Part shown: positions 34,378 to 47,300 of the stretch, piece after piece
Layout: the number at the start of each line of letters is the position of its first letter
Position numbering within the stretch: the stretch's first letter is position 1
Made by a program: the position numbers and the translations under genes
Origin: Camarhynchus parvulus
Taxonomy: Eukaryota; Chordata; Aves; Passeriformes; Thraupidae
NCBI RefSeq assembly: GCF_901933205.1
Contig: NC_044572.1
Coordinates: 31,692,001-31,756,000, forward strand
Reading direction: 5' to 3'
Length of the DNA: 64,000 bases
The notes under the pieces: model-generated
The model's input: the letters and a program-made list of their open reading frames with translations, nothing else
What the model was told of the DNA's origin: nothing
Databases searched by the model: none

Positions 34378-35300
34378 TCTTCTTTAGATCAGTCTTTATT
34401 CTCTCTACATAAAAAGAAATGTGTATATTACAAGATTTTAACATACTTTAACATGCAATACAAATATCTTGCATTTAAATGAAGTTGTTTGAAAGCCTGG
34501 TTGTACAAATGAAAAAATATCTAAGTATGAACTGTAAGTAAAAAAAATTAACTCTGAACTCTCATATAGACCAGTTACAACAGGCGTGTAGATGCTTCAG
34601 GCAGCAGGTGCCTTACACAAAAACTGCTGGTGAGAAGTTTTGTTGGATTTTTTTACTGGGATATTTTTAAATTCTTTTTAAACACTCTTCTACTTTCATG
34701 TTCCGGTGAATAATTGCACTTTGGAATAAAACTTTCAAAAACCATCCTCACACTGGTTGATTGCATCACCTTTGGCGCTGGAATATAATGGCATTCAGAT
34801 GAAAGTATCTTTTCCTTCTCTGCAAGGACAAGTTCTATAAACTACAGGTGGTGAAACAGGTTCAGAAAGCAGAGCTGGAAAAATGGATCTTTATGGTCAA
34901 GCTGGTAGACAAGGGTGTTTTGTTTCTTTGAAGACGGGGTGCTTTGAAGGTAGTTGTTAAACACCCTTTCTGCAAACTTGCACAATTATATAATTAAAAA
35001 TATTGCTCATTTTGACCAAGCTCTCCATCCTGTGGTTGTGTAGCTCTATTAAAAATTAACCACTCAAGGTTCAAGAGTGCCTTTTCACTTAACATATAGG
35101 TCTGTGCATGTAGATTTCTCTACCAAAACATTTTCCTGAGAGACCTTTTGCATAAGACCATATCAATCAACAAGTTTCCAATAAAGAAATGAATATGCTA
35201 TATACTACAATTCTATTTTATGTAAAACATAGTCATAAACTTCTGAAGTCAAACTGTTAACATATTAAGCAGTTTCAGGCATGGCTTGAGTTCAGTGCTC
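34378..35300 (-). other. CDCA7L: CDCA7L 3' UTR
   Basis: About 0.92 kb, from the TGA at 35303-35301 to just past the minus-strand AATAAA at 34400-34395. No repeat or open frame of note. The cleavage site is inferred, 10-20 bases past the signal. Confidence 0.7.
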
Positions 35301-38300
35301 TCAATTGTCATCCGCCAGTTGTTTTTGTAAACTAGAAGATAAGAGAAAACAGTGTTAGTGCTTTTTAGGAAACTCAGCTTATCCATAAAATTTCCATTGC
35401 TGAAGATGATAATTTCCAAAACAGCACTTCTATACACTTCAGCCAACCAACAGGGATTTCAAAATAGGCAGAAGTCTTTCCATTTTTTTATCAAATTAGT
35501 TGCTTACACAGACAATATACATCACTTCAAATAAGCTGATTTCAGCCAAGGAAAAAATCTGAAATCCAAGAAACTTCTTTTGCACAGGCACAGAATTTGC
35601 CCCAGGGCACAAGAAGCCAAATGTTATTTAAAGGGCTGTAACAGTTTAAAAAAGAATGACCAGAGGGCAGAGCTCCCACCTTTCCAGGTACTCCTTGACA
35701 TTGTTGTAGCCATAGAACTTGGCCAGGTGGATGAGCATGCCGGTGGCACAGCGCCCGTCCCGCCGGCGGCAGTAGCTGCAGTTGCACACCCCACGACAAG
35801 GAGGACAGATCCAGGCCTGCAGGGGGTGAGTGTGGGAGAGGGGGAAAAGCAAGTTATGAAAAATGTTATACTGGCCTTCCTGTTGCTCAGAGAAATGTGA
35901 GTATGGCTTCCCCACCATGTGATTGTTCAGGACAAGGTTTTACAAGCCTCTATCAGCCAGCCAACCTTACTAACATTTTCCATATTCTGCAGGATTAGAG
36001 AAATTATTAAGTGCTTGAATACTTCTTACTCTGAAGCCTCAAGTTTTCTGATGTGCTTAGTATTAATTTTCAAATAGAATGAAGTAATCTGTAATGCCTA
36101 ACATTCATTCCATGCTAGGCTGACTGTAGTCAACTCCCTAGAAAGAGATGGGTATCCACTGTGACAAGTTCCTTTGCCTATCTCTGCCTGCTGGTACATG
36201 ACAATTCCTGGGACTGAATTAACCAGCTGGTACATGAAGTCAGGCACCCCCAAGCTGCCCAGCAGCTGCATATAAAAGCACACGTGCTAATAGAGCAGTC
36301 ACTGCCACATTGGGCTAGCACATCAAGGCCATTAGTTAGTACTACAGATCTGCTCTTGGCAAAAAGGTTTGAACCCCGTTACCATAAGCATATTCTTAGC
36401 ATCACAGATTAGTAACAAGACTGTATTCATTACACTTTCATTGCAGATTCAAGAATGATACTTACTGGATCAAGCAGAGCTGACTTCACATCTTCCCCGT
36501 ATCGATTTCGAAGACAGGGTCCACAGAACTGCCCCCTGACGCCTCCGCAGCCCTGCTTGCGACAGATTGTCTTTGTATCGGTTGTCTTCTGTCGACACTG
36601 GTGGCAAGTACTACCCTAAAGGTGGAATGGAAGAGAAAAACATTCATATGAAGGACATCTTAAATGCCCATTGATGAGCTTCTAATAATAATAAGCACAA
36701 ACTTCAAACCAAAGTAAAATTAAACAATGAACAGCAAGTTCTGTTACTATGATAAATCATATAACGATGCTAGGAATTTTACAGAGACAGTGCCAAGTTT
36801 CAGTTGCATTGGAAGTCTCAAATTACATGAACCTCATAATCATAGTTCTGATCCTTTCTTCTCTCTAGGAAAAACCCAAAACTATTGAGAAAATTATCTT
36901 GTGACTCATCCCTGCCAATACCATGAAGCCTGACATACATGGTAAGATGATCTTTATGATAATCAATAGCCAAATCCAGTGAAAGCAAGGAAGGAGGAGT
37001 TCCATTAAGAATACTGGACACTACACAATCTGTACAGAAATATCACCTCCAGAGGTACAAAGAACAGCAGGGATCACTATTATTTAACACAACATTTTTA
37101 TTAGTGAGAAACACAAAAAGGATGCCAACTCTTACCAGTGGCAAGCAATAGCTATAGCAAATTTGACTTAATAGCTCTGTGGCACAAAACCACTTTTCAG
37201 AGGCAAAAAGCCAGTGGGGAGTATCAACCACCACAGCCAAGCCCAGAAAAGTCTGGCAAAGCTTTCAAAGCTGTACTTGTGTGACATGATGATGAGCTGA
37301 ACTCCCCAGAGTCTCAGGAAAGGGCACCTTTTAGCAAACCCCAGTGAAATAGTGAGAGACTTTCAAGCACAGAGACACACTGAAGAATATGGCAACCACT
37401 TACAAGAACTTTGTCATAGATTTTGTCTCTAACAGTGATTGCAATGTTGTCCAAGTCCTCCTCAGTTATGTCTTCTACCGGGCGATGAGACGAATACTTG
37501 GATGATCTCCTTCTTTTGCGAACTCCACAATCCCCCTGCTAAACAAACTCATCTCAATACCTTTTGTCTGATGTCATGAAGCCTCTGTCACCACACTTGG
37601 TGACAAATTCCTTCATTTACAATGAGTATGCAGTCCATAGCTGGCAAACTACAGGCTGATGCACCACTGGAAGAACAGGGAATAGTTTCCAAATCATCCC
37701 TGCCTCTTTCCCTCCCTCTCCCTCCATAATCTTTGCTCTACTACACTTTTCATTCATTTTATTTAATTCATTTCCTTTATTACTACTTCTATTTGCACAA
37801 ATCCTTCACATGTTTTACTGCTGACTTTTCTTTGCATTCCCTCTCCTCCTCCACTGTAACTCTTCATACTCTATTTCTTCACTCTCAAAATCAAGAACTG
37901 TGATCATCTGCCTTCCCAGGCTTTCATCCTTCAATCTCCTTCTATGTCCTCTAGTTGCTTTCTCCAATGACAATCTCTAATGTCCTGCAAAAAAAAAACT
38001 CTACTGAAGTTTTAGGTTAGTCCTGCCAATCCCAGCCCTTTCTTATTAACCTGTTATTTGGAAGAAAGTACTCCACTCACCATTAAGTGATGTTTTTTAT
38101 CTCCCAAATAATCATTCTCTTTGACCCCTATCCATGAACAAATCTCATCAGATTTTTAGCCTTCCCCATACCTGTCTCTGAAAACCTCATTTGTCCTTCA
38201 CTCTAGATCAGTTCTATTCTGTCCAAAACAGTCATTTACCAGCCCAGGTTCTTATTTGGTGCTACTCCTCTTCTTCTAATAACCGAGTTCCCTCTATAAT

Positions 38301-41300
38301 GCTTTAACTATGCCCAGCACTTGTTCCTACAAGGAGACCTGGGATCCAGCCTGTAAGGATTCAAAGTTAAAGGGTGTTCCTCATAAGGGCTATAAAGAAA
38401 ATATAAGCAAGACAAAGGACCACCATAGGCTAGAGGAGGAAAAAAATGTATTTTTAAGAATAGGAAAGAGTAAAATCTGCAACTTTTTCAATTACTAGTC
38501 TGTATATTAACAGTTTGCTGGTGCAGATTCCCTTAATTCGTTCTCAGTTCAGCCATATAACTCCCATCTTCCTTCTGCTATTTCCAGAGGAGGATTTTTG
38601 CCCTTTTTTTTCTGAGTCTGGTAACAGAGTAGATTTGCTTTGCCACCTCCACCACCCCGCTGCCTTGCCACTCCAAGGTTTTGTACATTACGGGCTCTAG
38701 TAATTTTCAGATGAAGAATTAATAACAGACCAGAAGTTAACTGCCTTGTTATGCCTGAGTAACCCTGGTCACATATAGAGCCCACTTAACAGGTAAAAGA
38801 TGAGACAGAAAGGCCTGGAAATAACTTCTTCTGTAGCTAATCCCAACCAAAGACTTTCAATAACTTTGCATAGGATGCGATGTCTGATCTAAGTGCTGGC
38901 CAACAATTTAAATGTTTCCTAGTTCCTGACTACTGGAAATATCAAAATCTGGCAAATACCACACTGAGTCTCTTCAAGAGGTTTTGCTGTCTGTAGCTAC
39001 AGATGTGTTCTGCAAATTTGACAGCTGACACAGTAAATTTTTCCAAGGCAAATTTTTCTGGTGGACGAGCAGTTCTGGTTGGGTTCATTCGGCGTGTTAT
39101 CTGGCCTTCAGAGAATGTCCTCCTTGGGGTTTTCTTCTGTTTCTACAAAGAGACGAAAATTCCAGTAACTGTCTTTTCAGCTATGTTTGTAGTGTTAAAC
39201 ACTAGAAACAACCTGAAAATATCTGTACCACACTTGTACTACCATGAATTGATCTACTGTTCTCCTCTTCCTTACTTGTTAAGCCAAACCCCACCACCAA
39301 ATATACTCCCTACACACTATACCTTTTTGCTACTTTTAAATCACAGCTTAATGTCAAATTCCGTTCCAATTATTATGACAGAACTATACCAAGATTTAAC
39401 ACATGGCATGTTAGGGTGGAAGCCAGTTCTCACTGCTCTTTGGTAGCTAAATATTCTGATTTTCCCACAATCTGAATATACAATCGAGGAACATTGAGGA
39501 ATACACAGTTTGAGGAACAAGCTGAATTCTCATTAATTTTCTTTTAAACTTTTTTAACTGAAAGGGTATTAAGAAGCTGCTTCCTTTAGTTCAAGATTCC
39601 TAATTTTGGAGATTGTTGGGAGGCACAAGATACCCTCTTCACACTGTCACACCTCCCAATTATTGTGTGATTGAATTCATGCAACAGAAGTCCTGCATGG
39701 ACATCTAGCAAAGACATGGCCCTTCAAGGTTTCTTCAAATCTTTTCAGTTTATAATATACATGGAAAAATGCTACTCTACAGAGAAAGCTGCTAAGCTCA
39801 GTTTCTCAGCTGCTTAAAGCTGAGAAAAATCAATTGAAATAACTACTGTATAATTTCTGTTTGTGTTGAATGGTTCAACTTCATGAGCACAGTTCTATTG
39901 GGAAGGGTGGATTTTAGAAGAAAAGCCTACAAGAGGGAAATTAACAGAATCTAAATCCAAAGCAAAGCAACTACTCTCCCTTATTCCCACGTACTCAGAC
40001 ATTTGTCTAAGATGTCAAATAGTATTTCTGGAGCAAAAAGGATGAAGTAGCATCTTATCTTGGTCTTTCTCTTTCTTCATAAATTATCTTAAAAAATTTA
40101 TTTCCTCACGTAATCTCTGTCACTTCACGAACCATAGTAAATTTATACAAATGAAGTGACCAAACCCAAAGAAAACCAGAACAAACTTGCTGAAAGTTTC
40201 TAATGAGACACATTAAGTCCAACATCTAAGTCTAACAAAAATTACTGTCACCACCAACCAGTACTGGGAACTTACTGCAGGAGTCGAGGAGGGTGTTTTC
40301 ACTGGGAACAGGTCCGGTATGGAATTCAGTTCTGCCAGCAGCTGGGCAAGCTGAAATCAAGTAATATCACATTGAAAACTCACTGCAACTTACAAAACAA
40401 GCAACACCACCTACCATCCATTCCTCACATGCACTTCAAATTACAGCTAAACATGTGCAAGGAACCTTTATGGAAGCACTTAAATAAACTGGAGCTCATA
40501 AAAGGGGTTTATTTACTCTGCCATAAGCAAACAATACTAATTTTATAGCTCCCACTAATTCTTACTGGGAATTAGAACTAGCCAGATTTACATAGTGTCT
40601 TGTCAAAACAGCACCAAAGGAGTGCATTACAACACAGCAATGACTGATAACAAGAAATTAAGTTCATATGATAAGAGGGAGAAAAAAAGACAGGGTGCCA
40701 AAGACAGTAAGATGTTCCCAGTGAGCTTTTACTGACTGCAGACACATCTGTGCTCTCTGCCAGAGAGCTCTGCAGCCCCTTAAGCAGTGCAGACACTTGC
40801 AAAGTTAGAGAGCAACTAAAGTTAGTACACACTCATTGCAAAGTTAGAGAGCAACTAAACCCCACTGGCAGTTTCCCCAACGCATGCATGTTCTGATCAT
40901 GTACAGCATCAGAAGTACTTTAGCAGGATGATGATTTCTTGCACCGTGCACAAGATGTCTTGGAAGTACATTTCCACATAAGCAGTGGCTGATAGGTACA
41001 AAAAAGGCACTGACCTGTTCTGGAATCCCAGAATGAGGCTAACTTCTGAAAAGCCACAGGTAGTGGGGATGAGCCAAGCTGCTAGCTGTCTGAGATTGCC
41101 ACAGCCATCAAGACATTAAAAGCTGAATACAGTATTTCTCAGTAAATACTTCAGTGTGGCATTTATTAAGAGCTATTTAATGCGATTACAGTACTGCTCC
41201 TAGGATGCCAGTGAATTTCACAGTGGTTGAACTGCAAGGAAGAGTGGAAGGTGAGAAGGACCAAGGAGCAGCAAGACCAACACAACAGCAGTGGGAACAC

Positions 41301-44300
41301 ATGACAGATTAGAAGTGCAGGTACAAAGCTGAAGCAAGTTTTTACACGGGAGCTGCAGGCCCACGCCAAGAGGTATTGCTTGAACCCCAAGACTGCTTGG
41401 AAGCTGCAACTTTCCCTGAAACACAGTAAATCTGAAGGAGCTACTAAAGACTGAACATCAGTTTGGATTACATAGCAGGATGATAATTAAAGAGAGCTGG
41501 TGGCATGTTGGATAATAGAGGAAAAAGCATTCGTAAATGATCAGTTGCACTTTTCCAGACCTACAAACACATACACACATGTTCAGCAGTTATATAGTAA
41601 AGCAATACTGTAAAAATCACATCCCACACAGCTGAGAAATTACATTTCTCATCCTCAGCAGCTTTTAGCTGGCTTTCCAATCAGGAACTGCAGCAGATCT
41701 GTCACACACAAACAAAAAGTAGAAACACTATTGTGCAAACGACACCATAAACCACCTGAAAGGACCAGCTGGTTTTCTGACATGTTCTGAAGGCTGCAAA
41801 ACTTGGTCATTTATAACTTTGTTCATATCCACATTAAAAATTCTTAGTTCTACTCTGGTTTTAAACTTGCCCAGGCTAGTCCCTACTTGAGGTTATTTTA
41901 GGGGTAAATGTCTGAGTGCTGAGGGTCCTCCAGGATTTTCCCAGGTAGAAAAATTCACTGTAACATTTTCCCAAAGTTCCAGCACAGCATCAGCAGGGAC
42001 CCTAAAATTCAAGTATGCTAAAGCTAAGTAACTGGATGTAAATGTCAGAGAAAAAAACATTGCTCTTAAGTCTTACCATGGCTTTATTTTCTTTAATATT
42101 TATGGCTCTCTTAAGCAGTGCACTGGAACTTTCCTCCTGTGTTTCTTTAATGTCTTCTTCAGACTCTGAAGCAGAGCCCTCTACTTTGTCCGAACGCTTG
42201 AGGCTTATTTCTTTGGAAAGAGGTGTGAGGGATTCACTGTCCTTTAGAGCTAAATCAGACAAAGCCTGTTCAGGCATTTTTTTCTCAGATGACTTCCTGG
42301 TGGGAAACTGTAAAGCAACACGAAGGCCAAAGCTTCTTCTCTTGGGGGAAACCTTCTTCTTCATCTCTTCCTTCTCGTCTTTCTCATTACCCAACAAATT
42401 ATGGTGTTCTTCATCACTCAAGTCTGACTCCACCATCTGGAAGTAAGAAAAATCCCATGTTACATTATTGGCTCTGACATTAGAGAGTTAATTTTTAAAT
42501 CACTAGTTCTAGACAGCAGTCTTTCCAGCCAAAGGCACCACCATAAATTCACCTAAATTAACATCTTTTTACAAGCTCACAGTACGCAACATATGCCTGT
42601 GCAGAGATCAACAAAACATCTACATATTAGTGCTGTCTGGGATACAGACATGACTGCCTCCAGAGGAACAATCTTGCCCAGTACCATCTACAAGCAGTGG
42701 AAGTAGTTCTCATTTCTAATATGTGATGCTACATTAAATAAAGCATTCTCTCTCTCTTTTAGGAAAACATGTTTTAATTCAGCATGAAAAAAGAGCATCA
42801 TAGTGTATCAGAAAAACTCCTACAAGAACATGAAGTTTACACAGAAGAGACAGAAAAAAAAGAAGTCAACATATACATTCACATGTAGGTGTGACTGCCT
42901 TTACCAGAACTTCTTTCTTGCTCACATGTACCTCGCTTGAAGCGAAGCCCTCAAACACTTCTGTTTCAGAGTCAGTGTCCTCAGTGAAAATCCTCCGCAG
43001 CTCTTCGGTGAGGTATCTGGACTGAAACTGGAGCCCCTGCAAAAACACCACTCAGGAGCTGTGGGAGGCAGTCAGATACAGAGTATTCACACTGCCACAA
43101 TAAACAGGCTTTGAGGGTCAAAGCAGTGCCAACTAAATAGCACACTGTGAAAGCACTTTGCAGGCAAAGCCTGTCAAAAGAAACAAACAACAAGAAGACA
43201 ACATTCCGTTTCAATATTGAGTTGTTTTAACATTGCAAGATTCTTTTTCCTCATTTTGAGGACAGGGCTTTAACTGAGCTACTTCTTGTGGGGGAAACTT
43301 TTGCCTTCACTTCTTCCCTTCTTCATTACTTCATTAAAAATAAACCATTAGTTTTCTTGTATGTAAATTATCATGTTGTTTTATGTATATTCTTCTGTTT
43401 TATGTATTTTCTTCAACAGGCCTTGAATAGAAGAAAATACAAATGAGAGATGGGGTCTGCTCCTCATGTTATTACACCATCACTGAACTGACTGATACCA
43501 ACACAAATGATCAGAGCTTTAAACAGCCTGACCAATATCCTTCCACCTTTCAACTTCTCAGCTCACTGATTTTTTGGTGCAGTTTATCATTCCCTTATGT
43601 TCTAGGGTAGACAGCTCCTCAATTTCAGCCTATAGACCAGGAAGTAAAAAGACCTCATTAAAACATTCTTCATGGTATGTACGTTACATCCCAATTAAAC
43701 ACAAGGCTTTTACTAAATAGAAGTGTATTTCCATACTTCCAACAAGAACTAGTAGAAAACCATTTAATCAACCTGTTCCTGCTAATCTCTTGAGAGACTT
43801 GTTCCTGGTAGGAATATAATCCATGTTCACATCACACCTGCCTCTTGAAAGTCAGCAACATGTAAGTTTATTTCCCCAATTTTCCTCCGTTACTTCTTCC
43901 TCCCACACAAGAAACAAAAATTACCTTTAATACAATGCATTTGCTAAATATCTTTATTCTTCCTTTCAATTCCCTCCCCTCCCTGACTTTAATTACACAT
44001 TTCTTTATTTTAAGATAATATCTGGTGAAAAAAAGATACAATAGATGAGTGGAAAAACTTAGAGGGGAATGGGAGGGGGGAGCCACTGCAAATGCTGTTT
44101 CTTTACACTTAAACATCTACAAATTATTATGGGTAATTGTAATGAGTTTTCTCTGAGGAAAATTACTTTATTCTTTTGTTGATAGCTGCAGTGCAGCTGC
44201 TTGAGAAAGGAATGAACACAATAGGGAAGTTACTTTAAAGTTAAATTGCACTTCTTGGAGGAAACTGAAGATTTTATGTATTCTGTGGTTTTATGAAATT

Positions 44301-47300
44301 CCACAATGAAGGTTGATGGGGGAAATACGCTATTTGTTAGCTAAAGTAACTAAAAATAACAAACCTACAACTATGCTGTTCATCTATGAAGAACAGTCTA
44401 CACCGGGTAAAATACACGCCAGGGATACCTATTGTGGGAGCAATTGTGGGACCTCACAGAAGCGCAGAGATGATCAGAGCAGGACTGCAGAAAGCCCTGA
44501 GGAAAAGCAGGCACACAGAGGTCACTACTTGCGAACTCATTTGCACCTCAGCATCCAAGGGAACACCTGATGCACTAATAGCCCATTTACCACCCCAGCA
44601 GGGCAGCTACCTGATGCAGGGCTCTGATGTGCAAGGACTGCAGATTATGCTGCAGTTGGATGGAACTCAGGGTATTTTTATTGTACCATTTAGTGGTAAA
44701 GAAATTAAATTCAATACTGATCAAGATTTAAAATAATTCTCATCCCAAGGGAAACACAGGAATGATAAGGAAGGTTGCAATGCAAGCTATAAATCTGGAA
44801 CAAGTCTCACTGGGATTCTCAGCAATGCATGTTAAACTAACTATCCATCTCTTCCACAGCATTTTTCATCAGAGGATTTTAAACTGCTTTGCAGAAGAGA
44901 TCATTATCATAAACTCTATTTCACAAGTTGGGAAATCAAGGGAGGAAAAAGTAGTCTAAAGCAGAAGCTCCCACACAAGGTTTCCCCTCCACCACCAATA
45001 CCTGTCCCCACTGAACCTTCTTGATAGTCCGCACAAAAACACAAATTCAAGAGCAAGCTACCACCCGGTTTGCTGAAGCCGACAGTACCGCTCTCTAGCA
45101 ACAAGATTACAAACCAACTTAGAGCCCTTTAATTACATTTTAGACTATCTTTATCCACAACACAGACCGTGGCTCTACCCCCAAAAGGTCTCCACACTCT
45201 CCTGGGGTCAAGTTGCCTATAAAGGCTGAGAAACAGTACATACTTGTAACAAGCCTTATTCTGTCTCTTTCTTTGGCTAACACTAATCATCTTCCTTGTC
45301 ATCAGCACCTCTTAACCAGGCACTGACCTGATGAACTAGGAAAATAAAAGAAAAAAATTTCATTTATCTCATTAATGAAACAGAGGGACCTTTGCAAGAG
45401 CACAAATGACAAAGGTACCATATAACACATTAGCCCATGACTATCAAGCATGTAAGTATATGTTTCCAAAAGACTAAAAACTAAATTTTTTGTCACACAA
45501 GACAAATTCACAAAGCTGTGAATTCAGCTGGTATCTCCAGCTACCAGAGAAGAAAAAATATCAAATGATTGTGCTAATCCAAGCCACTCCATCAAGAGAG
45601 CAAAGACTCTGCACTACTGCAGCGGGAGCTGATGCTTTCTCTGGATTACCACTATCAAGACATAATTTTAATGCAGAGACAGCATGGAGATATTTTGGAA
45701 GAAATACTTTGAAGTCTACATACTCACAAATGCCCATCTAATAACCAGCCACATCTTTCCAGGATGGTAATTCCCTTTTTCCTGTTTGCTACACTTACCT
45801 AATTCATTTAAACTCATCTTCCAATGAAACACATTTTCTTTTTTATATTATGAAGGAGTTTTCAATAGCAACCACTAAACCCTAAATACTAAGTTTGTTT
45901 ACATTTAAGTTTAATATGGGCACTGTAAATTACAGGTTAAGGTTAGAGTTATAATTCACACAGTTTTGACATAAGCTCAGAGTATTACTGCATCCCAAGA
46001 GAATAACTGGACTATGGCAACCTGTTCCTACCTCTTTTCCAGACTCCAGGGAATCAAAACTAGCACAGTTGTTCTCTGACAAGAAGCTCTGTTCGGAAGC
46101 ATCATCTTGGAATCCTGGAAAATCTTCACTGTCACTGGGGGTATTAAAAATGTTTGCCACATCCTTGGGTACCTGCTTCTGATTCAAAACAAGACACAAA
46201 ATACGAGTCACACACACCAACTTAACAGGAAAACTCAAATTTGCAACCATACAACTTATGTTTATATTCCTACGCAAACATGAGTCTGTAGCACAAAATA
46301 TCTATGTGTAAATTGTACCTTATTTAGCTAAACTCCAGGAAAAGTCTGTATAGACTGTTTTAATACCTGAATACAGACTCAGGATCTGGGACTGGGAGGG
46401 GATGCAATACACAGGGTGTTCAGCTCCACAGGAAAGTACTTCAGAGACATAAAAATACATGTGTGCCTCATCTTTGCAAGCAGGAGCTCAGGACACTCTT
46501 ACCCATGGGGAAACCCACCACCCCTCCTGCTCTTCCCAGAGCAATGATGGCTCAGAGGTGAAGAACACAACCTCAAACACAACACAATGCTAAACTACAA
46601 AGGAACCTGACCTTTAGATCCCACAGTACCATTATGGATTTTAGCAGACACTTGGCTAACTCCTAAAACAAAACCAAGGCAACTCGTTCTCCTCTCGGTC
46701 AGTACTGTCACAGAGCTTCTCCTGTGATACTTGCTAAGAGAGTGAAAATGTGCTAACCAAGAACATTTCTCCTCTGGTAAAAGCCCATTTGTGGCCCGCC
46801 AGGAGAGGGGGGAGCACAGCCAAGGGCAGGCAGGAGCCTTCCTGAGGTGACCACGGTCACAGCTTCAGCATTCAAGAAGTCCAGTCCCAGCCTAGGAGAC
46901 TCATAACACCACCTCCAACCATTCCACTGGGCCACACACTTCACAGGAAACACTCTGGATAAGGCTCTGCACGTGCCAGGACAGTAAGAAAGTTCCCATG
47001 TGGGCTGCTTTAGGATCTGGTGTGTGTAAGGATGGCATGAATAAGTCAAGCCTTAAAATCAAGGTAGAAGGCATTTTGCCAAGTTTCAGAACACATTTTC
47101 ACATATCCAAGTATCACCTATAAAACCATTCTGCCAGTCACACAAACACTCTGGGAGAAAAGCATATGCATTCCTCACCAGCATCCAGACACTCATCCCC
47201 CACATCCCCCAGACCATATACACAGCTCACACACACCACTCCAACCTGAAACAAGCCTCTCTGCTCTTTGCTAAAGCCACACTCTCATTAACTCTCGGGA

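Noticed and set aside
35580..35900. 106-codon plus-strand open frame
   Set aside because: It is the antisense shadow of the zinc-finger exon of CDCA7L.
36310..36390. tRNA-like segment (GGTTTGAACCCC resembles a B box)
   Set aside because: No A box at the right distance and no cloverleaf pairing that I can build.
42042..42446. 134-codon plus-strand open frame
   Set aside because: It is the antisense shadow of a CDCA7L coding exon.
44386..44736. 116-codon plus-strand open frame in a CDCA7L intron
   Set aside because: No family pattern, antisense to the gene, no promoter or poly(A) context.
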